Origin: Clostridium sp. CAG:1219
Lineage (GTDB): Bacteria > Bacillota > Clostridia > TANB77 > CAG-465
Reading direction: 5' to 3'
DNA length: 13,106 bases
Assembly: GCA_000433335.1 (NCBI GenBank)
Contig: HF996773.1
Coordinates: 15,973 to 29,078 of the forward strand
The notes below the pieces were generated by a model that worked only from the letters and a program-made list of their open reading frames with translations, did not search any database and was not told the DNA's origin. Positions within the stretch are counted from its first letter, which is position 1, and each line of letters begins with the position of its first letter. The translations under genes and the position numbers were made by a program. Of this stretch, positions 7,287 to 13,106 are shown piece by piece.

Positions 7287-9434
7287 TTATTTTAAACCTT
7301 TCATAGATAGACTTACTTTATTCTTTTCTAAATCAACTTTTATTACTTTAACTTTTACTATATCTCCAACGCTTACTTCATCCATTGGATTTTTTACAAA
7401 TTTATCACTAAGCTCTGAAATATGAACAAGTCCATCATTCTTAATTCCAATGTCGACAAATGCGCCAAAATCTGTTACGTTTCTTACAGTACCATCTAAA
7501 ACATCTCCAACTTTTATATCTTCTATTTTTACCACATCTGATTTTACTATAACATGTGGCATGTCCTCACGAACATCTCTACCAGGCTTCTTTAGTTCAT
7601 TTATTATATCAAGAAGTGTTGGTTCTCCGACATTTAATTTAGTAGCAAGACTATTTACATTAACATTTTCAAGCTTTCTTCTTAGCTCATCTTCTTTTAT
7701 ATCCTTTTTATCAATTCCTAGACTATCTATTAATTTTAAAGCTACATCATATGATTCTGGATGAACCATAGTATTGTCAAGAAAGTTATTTGATTCTGGC
7801 ACTTTTATAAATCCAGCACATTGAACAAATGCTGTTTTACCAAGTTTATCAACTTTTAGCAGATCCTTTCTATTTAAGAATTTTCCATTTTCCTCTCTAT
7901 ATTTTACAATGTTTGTAGCAACAGTATTATTTATACCTGACACATATGAAAGAAGTGAAGGGGTTGCAGTATTGGCATCTACACCAACTGTATTTACTGC
8001 ATCTTCGACTACACCTGTTAAAGTTGATGCTAGTACCTTTTGATTTACATCATGTTGATATTGCCCCACTCCTATTGATTTTGGATCTATTTTTACAAGC
8101 TCTGCCAAAGGATCCTGAAGACGTCTTGCTATTGATATTGCACCTCTTATAGAAACGGTTACATTAGGATATTCTTTTGTTGCAAGTTCAGATGCAGAAT
8201 ATACACTAGCTCCTGCCTCACTTACAATAGTATAATAAACTTTATGTTTTTGCTTTTTTATTAAGTCTGCTACGAATTTCTCCGATTCACGCGAAGCAGT
8301 TCCATTTCCTATTGCTATCATATTAACATTATATTTATCTATTAGCCTTGTTAACTCCTTTGTAGCTCCAGCTATATCATTTTGTGGCTCTGTTGGATAC
8401 ACAACTGTGTAATCCAAAAACATCCCCATTTCATCTATTATAGCTATCTTACACCCAGTTCTATAAGCTGGATCAAACCCCATAACTACAATATTTTTAA
8501 TTGGCGCTTGCATAAGAAGATTTTTTACATTAACCCCAAAAACTTCTATTGCATGATTTGAAGCTTCTTCAAATTTATCAGACATTATTTCTCTTTCTAT
8601 AGAAGGTTTTATATATTTTTTATATGCCTCTTCAATACACTTTTTTAATTCATCATCAAAAATTGTACTACTAAGAATCACCTTATCTGTTAAATACTTA
8701 AGAATTTGTTCCTCATCTACTTGAAATTTTACCTTAAGGGCGCCTTCCCTTTCACCTCTAAAGATTGCAAGTATTCTATGGGAGGCTATTTTACTTATAT
8801 CCTCAGAAAAGTTATAATACATATCATATACTGTTTTATTTTCTTTATCTGACGCTACTGTGCAAATTTTTCCTGTTCTATATGATATTCTTCTTATTTG
8901 TTTCCTAAAAATATCGTTTTCAGCTATTTTTTCAACAATTATGTCCATAGCATACTTTATGGCATCTTCTGGAGTATTTACTTCCTCTTTTGGATTTAAA
9001 TATTTATTTGCAACTTCTAATTTATCTCCAGATTTTAATGTCTGTTTTAAAATCATATTTGCAAGCGGTTCAACACCTTTTTGTTTTGCTATCATAGCTT
9101 TTGTTTTCTTTTTAGGTTTATAAGGTCTATATATATCCTCTACTTCTGTTAATATATTCGCGTTTTCAATTTTATTCTTTATTTCATCTGTTAAATTGCC
9201 AGTCTGATCAATAAGCCTTATTACTTCTTCTTTTCTTTTTTCTAAGTTTCTTAAATACTCAAGTCTTACGCTAAATTTTCTTAGTATTTCATCAGATAGG
9301 TTACCTGTTACTTCTTTTCTATACCTTGCTATAAATGGAATCGTATTTCCCTCATCTATTAGTTTTATTGTAGCTTTAACCTGTTCTTCTTTTATAGAAA
9401 GTTCTAAAGCCAGTTGTTTACAAATATTATTCAT
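7287..9434 (-). CDS. tex: Tex family RNA-binding transcription accessory protein
   Basis: Tex is a widespread cytoplasmic nucleic-acid-binding protein related to eukaryotic Spt6, linked to transcription and RNA handling. The 715-residue length is normal. Seen in order: a helical N-terminal Tex domain with TIPFIARYRKEVTG (about 31-44); an RNase H-like YqgF domain with MGFDPAYRTGCK (about 318-329); helix-hairpin-helix repeats (TNIVKYREENGKFLNRKDLL, about 507-526); and a C-terminal S1 domain with VGDVLDGTVRNVTDFGAFVDI (about 643-663) ending in KNKVSLSMK. I chose ATG 9434 because AGGTG sits 9 bases before it; a GTG at 9446 would add four residues but has no SD at useful distance. Cotranscribed with the small membrane gene downstream; divergent from the dehydrogenase gene. 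Confidence 0.97.
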   Translation of the reverse strand: MNNICKQLALELSIKEEQVKATIKLIDEGNTIPFIARYRKEVTGNLSDEILRKFSVRLEYLRNLEKRKEEVIRLIDQTGNLTDEIKNKIENANILTEVEDIYRPYKPKKKTKAMIAKQKGVEPLANMILKQTLKSGDKLEVANKYLNPKEEVNTPEDAIKYAMDIIVEKIAENDIFRKQIRRISYRTGKICTVASDKENKTVYDMYYNFSEDISKIASHRILAIFRGEREGALKVKFQVDEEQILKYLTDKVILSSTIFDDELKKCIEEAYKKYIKPSIEREIMSDKFEEASNHAIEVFGVNVKNLLMQAPIKNIVVMGFDPAYRTGCKIAIIDEMGMFLDYTVVYPTEPQNDIAGATKELTRLIDKYNVNMIAIGNGTASRESEKFVADLIKKQKHKVYYTIVSEAGASVYSASELATKEYPNVTVSIRGAISIARRLQDPLAELVKIDPKSIGVGQYQHDVNQKVLASTLTGVVEDAVNTVGVDANTATPSLLSYVSGINNTVATNIVKYREENGKFLNRKDLLKVDKLGKTAFVQCAGFIKVPESNNFLDNTMVHPESYDVALKLIDSLGIDKKDIKEDELRRKLENVNVNSLATKLNVGEPTLLDIINELKKPGRDVREDMPHVIVKSDVVKIEDIKVGDVLDGTVRNVTDFGAFVDIGIKNDGLVHISELSDKFVKNPMDEVSVGDIVKVKVIKVDLEKNKVSLSMKGLK

Positions 9435-9460
9435 ATAATTTAACACCTACTCTAATGCTT

Positions 9461-9489
9461 ATTATATTCTAAAAAAAAAGAAAAAACAA
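9461..9489 (-). promoter_or_regulatory. Sigma-A-type promoter of tex
   Basis: On the minus strand TTGTTT (9484-9489), a 17-base T-rich spacer and TATAAT (9461-9466) lie about 27 bases before the ATG at 9434. No comparable promoter is evident for the divergent dehydrogenase gene in this 100-base gap. Confidence 0.6.
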
Positions 9490-9548
9490 GAATAAAATAG
9501 GTATATATTAATTAATATTTATCACATACTAAATTTGAGGTGTTATGC

Positions 9549-10352
9549 GTGATAAAAAAAAGAACAGTTTTAATAACTGGTGCGGGTTCTGGGCTTGGAA
9601 AAATGGCAGCTATTTCTCTTGCAAGAAGGGGTCACAAAGTTTACGCAACCGCTTTATATGAAGAAGAAGTAAATAAACTAAACGATATAGCAAAAAAAAA
9701 TAATTTAGATATTATTTCATTTAAATTAGATATACGTATATCAAAAGATAGAGATAAGTTAAATTTCATATCTTTTGATACCCTAATAAATAATGCTGCA
9801 ATCGGAGATTCTGGTTCAATTTCTGAAATACATATATCAAGAATAAAAAATGTTTTTGATACTAATGTTTTTTCTAACATAGAAATAACTAAAGTAGCTA
9901 TAAAAAAATTTATAAAAATGGGTTATGGTAAAATTATATTTATAGGATCCCTGGCAGGAAGAGTTGCAATAGAATTTTTAGCTCCTTATTGTATGTCCAA
10001 ATTTTCAATAGAAGCAATCGCAGAATGTTTAAGACAAGAATTAAAAAAGATAGAATACGCTAATATAAAGGTAAAATTGATAGAACCTGGCGCTTATGCT
10101 ACTGGTTTTAATAAAGAAAATTACTCGAAAAAATACGAATGGATGAAAAACTCCTCTTATTTTAAGTTTAGACTTGATACACTAAAGTATAAGGAAGAGA
10201 GGACTTGGAATTTTATCGAAAGTAAAAATTTCAAGTCCATCATAAAAAAATATGTTAAGGCTGTCGAAGCAAACAATAATAAATTTAGATATTCTGCTCC
10301 ATTTATACAATATATTTTTACAAAGTTAAGAGTATTATTTGGAATTTCATAA
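9549..10352 (+). CDS. Short-chain dehydrogenase/reductase (SDR), substrate unknown
   Basis: This is a classical SDR of 267 residues that should bind NAD(P) and oxidise or reduce a hydroxyl/keto group. Seen: the Rossmann glycine motif TGAGSGLG (10-17), LDIR near 61, NNA at 81-83, a structural Asn at about 106, and the catalytic Ser134, Tyr147 and Lys151 (SLAGR...YCMSK), followed by PGAYATGF. All catalytic residues are present. I chose GTG 9549 because GAGGTG (9537-9542) ends 6 bases before it; the longer frame from GTG 9540 would start inside that SD. The tail after about residue 195 (WMKNSSYFKFRLDT) is lineage-specific, so the substrate cannot be guessed. It stands alone on the plus strand, and a palindrome follows. 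Confidence 0.93.
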   Translation: MIKKRTVLITGAGSGLGKMAAISLARRGHKVYATALYEEEVNKLNDIAKKNNLDIISFKLDIRISKDRDKLNFISFDTLINNAAIGDSGSISEIHISRIKNVFDTNVFSNIEITKVAIKKFIKMGYGKIIFIGSLAGRVAIEFLAPYCMSKFSIEAIAECLRQELKKIEYANIKVKLIEPGAYATGFNKENYSKKYEWMKNSSYFKFRLDTLKYKEERTWNFIESKNFKSIIKKYVKAVEANNNKFRYSAPFIQYIFTKLRVLFGIS

Positions 10353-10362
10353 TTTTATGTAT

Positions 10363-10396
10363 TGCATAAAGGTAAATAAAACAATACCTTTATGCA
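10363..10396. terminator. Perfect 12-base inverted repeat between convergent genes, probable terminator
   Basis: TGCATAAAGGTA (10363-10374) and TACCTTTATGCA (10385-10396) pair perfectly around a 10-base A-rich loop. It lies between the dehydrogenase stop and the stop of the convergent Cys/Met-rich gene. Neither strand has a clear U-run after the stem, so it is atypical for an intrinsic terminator. It may instead protect 3' ends or act in both directions weakly. Confidence 0.5.
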
Positions 10397-10401
10397 GAAA
10401 A

Positions 10402-10596
10402 TTAATTCATCATTCCCATTTGATTGCAACCGCATTTGTTTTGAGGCATTTGCATCATAAATGGTACCTTCATGTCATATTTACATTCACAATTGGCTTC
10501 AAATGTTTTTATATTTGGCATCATACATTTATTATGTGACATATTACAACATTCTAGGTTAGATTTGTTACCACCGCAACAACATCTATCTGACAT
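10402..10596 (-). CDS. Cys/Met-rich 64-residue protein, possible metal-binding or coat protein
   Basis: The product carries 10 Cys and 11 Met in 64 residues. It opens with MSDRCCCGG, then ECC, C24, a CEC pair (36-38), an FMMQM run and a CGC pair (55-57), ending in QMGMMN. There is no signal peptide or membrane segment, so it should be cytosolic or become part of a cross-linked structure. The Cys pairs plus Met runs suggest soft-metal binding (copper or similar), or disulfide-linked packing as in spore coat proteins; both are inference. The ATG at 10596 has AAGGGGG about 8 bases upstream, and an inverted repeat abuts that SD. The N-terminus recalls the other Cys-rich peptide in this window (MMDERCGCG). 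No known family is recognised. Confidence 0.75.
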   Translation of the reverse strand: MSDRCCCGGNKSNLECCNMSHNKCMMPNIKTFEANCECKYDMKVPFMMQMPQNKCGCNQMGMMN

Positions 10597-10611
10597 ATTT
10601 TTTCCCCCTTA

Positions 10612-10627
10612 AGCGTTTTTAAACGCT
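10612..10627 (-). promoter_or_regulatory. Inverted repeat in front of the SD of the Cys/Met-rich gene
   Basis: AGCGTTT (10612-10618) and AAACGCT (10621-10627) are exact inverted complements with two bases between. On the minus strand the repeat is followed at once by TAAGGGGG, the SD. It could be an operator for a dimeric (for example metal-sensing) repressor or a short 5' mRNA hairpin. A loose TTGTAA/TAAAAT pair lies upstream. Confidence 0.5.
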
Positions 10628-10661
10628 AATATATTTTATGTTTTAACTATTTCTAAGTTAC

Positions 10662-10698
10662 AAAAAAGACACTAAGTTTTTCTCTTAATGTCTTTTTT
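10662..10698 (-). terminator. Terminator of the HD-domain gene
   Basis: On the minus strand AAAAAAGACATTAAG pairs with CTTAGTGTCTTTTTT over 15 bases with one wobble and a 7-base loop. The 3' arm ends in six T. The stem begins inside the HD gene stop codon (10697-10699), leaving no 3' spacer. Confidence 0.88.
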
Positions 10699-11206
10699 AA
10701 GGATCTGTACAATCTTCTTTTTGATGAAGTCTCATAGATAGAAATTCTGCCACTGCACAATACTTATCTACAATTCCTACTAAGTAGGTCATTCCATATC
10801 TTGGAAAGAAAATAGTAATTGGCCACATATGCTTTTTTATCATCTCTCTTTCCTTTTCATTTAATGAAAAGTACTTGCTTGCATTTTCAAGAGCAATTTT
10901 TCCATGTATTATAGCATGTGAAGATGTAACATTGTGATAACTATTTTTATACTCTCTCCAATCATACAAAAACATATCATGTAAAAGACCAGCCCTTGCA
11001 ATAGATACATAGTCCCATCCGAATTTTTGAGCTACAAGATATCCGACATATGACACATTAATACAATGTTCATAGCATGAAGTATCACCATGTTGCACAA
11101 ATTTTTTCATTTTTAAGACTTCACTATGAAATATTATATCTTTTACTACTTCAAGGTAAGATTCATCATTTAGTGCGCAATTTACAACATGCTTTACTTT
11201 AAGCAT
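10697..11206 (-). CDS. HD-domain protein, probable metal-dependent phosphohydrolase
   Basis: The 169-residue soluble product has the layout of a small HD-superfamily hydrolase. Metal-ligand candidates are His47 (CYEHCINVSY), the HD pair at 76-77 (GLLHDMFLYDW), His97/His101 (SSHAIIHG), His126 (IKKHMWP) and Asp147 (GIVDKYCA). Such enzymes cleave phosphate esters or anhydrides of nucleotides, but the substrate cannot be read from the sequence. I chose ATG 11206, because AAAGGAG ends 8 bases upstream; an in-frame ATG at 11224 would place this SD inside the coding region and is not used, in my view. The gene has its own sigma-A promoter and its own terminator, so it is a single-gene unit. Confidence 0.88.
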   Translation of the reverse strand: MLKVKHVVNCALNDESYLEVVKDIIFHSEVLKMKKFVQHGDTSCYEHCINVSYVGYLVAQKFGWDYVSIARAGLLHDMFLYDWREYKNSYHNVTSSHAIIHGKIALENASKYFSLNEKEREMIKKHMWPITIFFPRYGMTYLVGIVDKYCAVAEFLSMRLHQKEDCTDP

Positions 11207-11256
11207 ATGTTCTTCTCCTTTCATTTGAAAATAGATTTGTTATTCAAAACAATAAT

Positions 11257-11284
11257 ATTATATACCTTTTTTATTATTTGTCAA
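11257..11284 (-). promoter_or_regulatory. Near-perfect sigma-A promoter of the HD-domain gene
   Basis: On the minus strand TTGACA (11279-11284) and TATAAT (11257-11262) are both consensus with a 16-base spacer. The start point would be near 11250, about 45 bases before the ATG at 11206. This indicates strong, growth-phase expression. Confidence 0.8.
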
Positions 11285-11303
11285 ATACACCGTTAAAATA
11301 CAA

Positions 11304-11333
11304 AAAACAGGTCAAGTTTAATCCTTGACCTGT
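11304..11333 (-). terminator. Terminator ending the mini-ORF/patatin transcript
   Basis: On the minus strand ACAGGTCAAG pairs perfectly with CTTGACCTGT (11324-11333 with 11307-11316) around a 7-base loop and runs into TTTTTTG. It lies upstream of the HD gene promoter and some 190 bases beyond the patatin stop. It therefore isolates the HD gene. Confidence 0.85.
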
Positions 11334-11402
11334 ATATACATATGAAAAGCGTTTGTTTTTTTACATTTTAATTAACCATATATCACCTTCTATTCGGCTT
11401 AT

Positions 11403-11438
11403 CTAAAATCTTTCTAAAGTTATGTTTATATTTTTCAT
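11403..11438 (-). other. 11-codon mini-ORF with a very strong SD in the 11334-11525 gap
   Basis: Between the patatin stop and the terminator lies a 190-base stretch with no ordinary gene. On the minus strand GGAGGTGAT (11448-11456), a nine-base exact match to the SD consensus, is followed 9 bases later by ATG and the frame MKNINITLERF before a stop. A second SD (AAGGTGA, 11383-11389) precedes a three-codon frame. A TATAAT lies at 11471-11476 but its -35 is poor. It may encode a peptide, be a translated leader or small RNA, or be the remains of a lost gene. I see nothing else in 11225-11525 beyond the terminator and promoter listed. Confidence 0.35.
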
Positions 11439-11525
11439 AACTTTTGTATCACCTCCGTTTCATTGACTTAATTATATAATCCAAATGTGTTAATTTTGTG
11501 ATACCAAAGTTAAAGATAAGAGAAA

Positions 11526-12389
11526 TTAGTTAGTTTCTATAAGTTTTTTTATTTCTTCCATTTTTCTTTTAGTTGCTATATATCCAGCATTTACATATGC
11601 ATCTGTTTTTGAACAATCAAGTAAAAATCCATTAGCTATCTTAGGTACTACATTTATATCAGCCATTTCTATTTCTCCTTCATTAAGACTTTGTCCCATT
11701 ATTTCAAATGCTTTTAAAGTTATATTTATAATATTATATTGCTTATTATTCTCGTCTATGTTATCAAAAGAAACTGCGATAACTTTATCTGCTCCCATTT
11801 TCTTTAAAATACTTACAGGAGTATTTACTGATGTACCACCATCTATATATATTTCATTATCAAATTCTTTTGGAATAAAAACAGCTGGAAAACTACAACT
11901 TGATCTAACAATAGATGCTATATTTCCATAATATCTATACTGTCTTGATTTGTCATTACTCTCATTTATTTTTCTACTCAAATAATACACAGTTTGCTCA
12001 TTTTTTAAACTTACTGCTGGTATTGCAAGAGGAATTTTCACTTTAGAAATATCTGTTATACCTTTTTTATAACAATATCTATATAACAAATTTTCTAAAT
12101 TGTCACCCCTTGAAAATCCTTTAATATGAATTTTCCCTGTAAATAATGATTTTAAAACTTTAAGCGGAATTGATCTATCAACTTTTCCTATATATTTACA
12201 ATATGTATTAAAAATACTAAGTATCTGCATTGGCGTATATCCCACAGCATAAAGGGTTGATATAATGCTACCACTACTAGTACCTGACAAATAATTAATA
12301 TGTATTCCCTCTTCTTCTAAAGCTTTTAACACGCCAATATGAGCAGCACCTTTTGCTCCTCCACCACTAAGTGCAAGTCCTATATTCAA
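11526..12389 (-). CDS. Patatin-like phospholipase (RssA/YlbK type)
   Basis: This is a serine hydrolase of the patatin family, which deacylates lipids with a Ser-Asp dyad. The 287-residue product shows the oxyanion loop SGGGAKGAAH (8-17), the nucleophile elbow GTSSG with Ser38, and the catalytic Asp183 in YIDGGTSVNTP. All key residues are present and the length fits the small bacterial class (RssA, YlbK). No signal peptide or long membrane helix is seen, so it is cytosolic or peripheral. The start is TTG 12389, preceded by AGGAGGTG with a 7-base spacer; no in-frame ATG is near. The SD lies in the 3' arm of a hairpin that may control this gene. The physiological lipid is unknown. Confidence 0.95.
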   Translation of the reverse strand: MNIGLALSGGGAKGAAHIGVLKALEEEGIHINYLSGTSSGSIISTLYAVGYTPMQILSIFNTYCKYIGKVDRSIPLKVLKSLFTGKIHIKGFSRGDNLENLLYRYCYKKGITDISKVKIPLAIPAVSLKNEQTVYYLSRKINESNDKSRQYRYYGNIASIVRSSCSFPAVFIPKEFDNEIYIDGGTSVNTPVSILKKMGADKVIAVSFDNIDENNKQYNIINITLKAFEIMGQSLNEGEIEMADINVVPKIANGFLLDCSKTDAYVNAGYIATKRKMEEIKKLIETN

Positions 12390-12432
12390 AAAAATACACC
12401 TCCTATTCTAAAAAGAATACTTGGTGTATTTT
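12387..12432 (-). promoter_or_regulatory. Hairpin enclosing the patatin SD; terminator or translational switch
   Basis: On the minus strand AAAATACACC (12423-12432) pairs perfectly with GGTGTATTTT (12391-12400). Inside it TATTCT pairs with AGAATA around a TTTT loop, with a three-by-three internal loop. The 3' arm holds the SD AGGAGGTG and leads into a T-run that merges with the TTG start. The shape is that of an intrinsic terminator for the upstream gene, yet it also covers the ribosome site of the patatin gene. Confidence 0.65.
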
Positions 12433-12457
12433 ATGCCAAAATGTAAATTTTAGTTAC

Positions 12458-12832
12458 TTAAAACATTTTAAGTTCATCATCTTCTATGAAAACTCTTTTT
12501 CCATAAAGCTCTGATACTACATCAGACACTCCAAAGTTTTCATCATAGACCTTTTCGACAACATCTGCCGCTTTTCCTGAAATTTTAATTTCCTTGTTTT
12601 TGTCAATCACAAGGAAAAATTCTTTGCTATTTGCTATTAAGCTTAAATCATTATATTCCACATTTTCGTCTGTAAGAGATGCTGCCACATATCCTTCAAA
12701 ACATTCAAGTTTTTCACTCTGTCGTGAAATATTTATGACCTCGAGATAAGTGCAGACTGCAACTACAGACAGTACCAAAATTATTATGGCACTGAATATT
12801 CTAAGCCGTTTTTCTGTAATAACTACTTTCAT
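12458..12832 (-). CDS. Single-TM anchored protein, 124 residues, function unknown
   Basis: The product has a basic head (KRLRIF), one hydrophobic helix (about 12-31: IFSAIIILVLSVVAVCTYLE) and a polar domain of about 90 residues, probably outside the membrane (type II anchor). The domain has alternating strands and acidic patches (DENVEYND, KVYDENFGVSDVV, FIEDDELKMF) and no motif I recognise. The ATG at 12832 has GGAGGA 7 bases upstream. It is driven by a consensus promoter and precedes the patatin gene by 68 bases, separated only by the SD-covering hairpin, so the two may be partly cotranscribed. Confidence 0.8.
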   Translation of the reverse strand: MKVVITEKRLRIFSAIIILVLSVVAVCTYLEVINISRQSEKLECFEGYVAASLTDENVEYNDLSLIANSKEFFLVIDKNKEIKISGKAADVVEKVYDENFGVSDVVSELYGKRVFIEDDELKMF

Positions 12833-12864
12833 TTAAAAATCCTCCATTTGTTGAACTTATTATT

Positions 12865-12872
12865 TTCGCGAA
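12865..12872. promoter_or_regulatory. TTCGCGAA palindrome at the expected transcription start
   Basis: A perfect 8-base palindrome lies 9 bases downstream of the -10 of the 12458-12832 gene, in an otherwise GC-poor region. Repressor operators often take this position. No regulator is identified, and an 8-mer can occur by chance. Confidence 0.25.
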
Positions 12873-12880
12873 TACTAGAA

Positions 12881-12909
12881 ATTATAGCACATTTTAGTAT
12901 ACTTGTCAA
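12881..12909 (-). promoter_or_regulatory. Perfect-consensus sigma-A promoter
   Basis: On the minus strand TTGACA (12904-12909), a 17-base spacer and TATAAT (12881-12886) match the sigma-A consensus exactly. It drives the single-TM gene and possibly the patatin gene beyond it. The -35 lies only about 10 bases past the stop codon of the gene to its right. Confidence 0.88.
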
Positions 12910-12918
12910 CATAAATTC

Positions 12919-13106
12919 CTATTTTTCTAGCACTACATCACCATTTATACTTATGCTATTTACATCATATGCTTCAATTTCAATATTTATATCTTTATAT
13001 TCATTTATATTATTATTTATGTATATTTCTCCATTTTTTCTATCTATACTAAATACACTAAGAAAAGTTTCATCATAAGCCTTAATTATTCCGAATGCAG
13101 TATTAT
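12919..13106 (-). CDS. C-terminal end of an unidentified protein, cut by window edge
   Basis: One minus-strand frame is open from the window edge to a TAG at 12919-12921, giving 61 residues with no start in view. It reads as a beta-rich, polar segment (AFGIIKAYDETFLSVFSID, NNNINEYKDINIEIEAYD, ISINGDVVLEK) with high Asn/Ile/Glu content typical of coding sequence in this genome. No cysteine or catalytic motif is present. The alternating pattern suggests the last strands of a beta domain. No terminator hairpin separates it from the promoter that follows. Function unknown. Confidence 0.6.
   Translation of the reverse strand, partial: NTAFGIIKAYDETFLSVFSIDRKNGEIYINNNINEYKDINIEIEAYDVNSISINGDVVLEK

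Noticed and set aside
9503..9531. Sigma-E-like pair (ATATATT, 15 bases, CATACT) before the dehydrogenase
   Set aside because: The transcript would start inside or next to the GAGGTG SD, leaving no leader. In such AT-rich sequence the match is easily accidental.
9641..9880. Minus-strand 79-codon frame inside the dehydrogenase
   Set aside because: It is antisense to the SDR, whose NNA motif and Rossmann region are intact on the plus strand.
12848..13078. Plus-strand 76-codon hydrophobic frame
   Set aside because: It is antisense to the perfect promoter and to the open C-terminal coding frame at 12919-13106; hydrophobicity follows from T-rich complement codons.
1..13106. CRISPR arrays, tRNA/rRNA genes, insertion sequences, phage genes
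   Set aside because: No spaced direct repeats, cloverleaf, rRNA signature, transposase or integrase motif was seen on either strand. The repeated units at 4812-6200 are protein-coding GLUG units, not CRISPR repeats.

Overview
The window is a low-GC, AT-rich stretch with compact genes, strong AAGGAG-type Shine-Dalgarno (SD) sites, frequent TTG/GTG starts and near-consensus sigma-A promoters. This fits a Gram-positive Firmicute of the class Clostridia, close to Clostridium in style. The GLUG-repeat protein with a prepilin-like N-terminus is of a kind I associate with gut Clostridia. No species can be named from the sequence alone.

Layout. The left edge (1-1284, minus) holds most of an RlmCD/RumA-type 23S rRNA uracil methyltransferase, cut off at its C-terminus. 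A short divergent gap leads to two tiny plus-strand genes (43 and 48 codons). The second is extremely Cys/Gly-rich, and the pair ends at a hairpin shared with the convergent uvrA. uvrA (minus) is present without uvrB. Next comes a 627-codon surface protein joining a prepilin-like N-terminus to a GLUG-type beta-helix repeat domain. Behind it is a Tex operon (minus): tex, then a two-TM protein with a small C-terminal beta domain. Divergent from tex is a short-chain dehydrogenase (plus). It converges on a Cys/Met-rich 64-residue peptide (minus), followed by an HD-domain protein, a 300-base stretch with a strong SD in front of an 11-codon mini-ORF, a patatin-like lipase, a single-TM protein, and the 3' end of an unidentified gene at the right edge.

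How they fit together. The conserved genes are housekeeping: rRNA modification, excision repair and the Tex RNA-binding factor. They are interleaved with lineage-specific small, secreted or membrane genes. No phage, transposon, CRISPR array, tRNA or rRNA is visible. The least explained content is the small Cys-rich genes, two loci with a similar design (an inverted repeat directly before the SD), the mini-ORF region at 11334-11525, and a hairpin that would hide the ribosome-binding site of the patatin gene.
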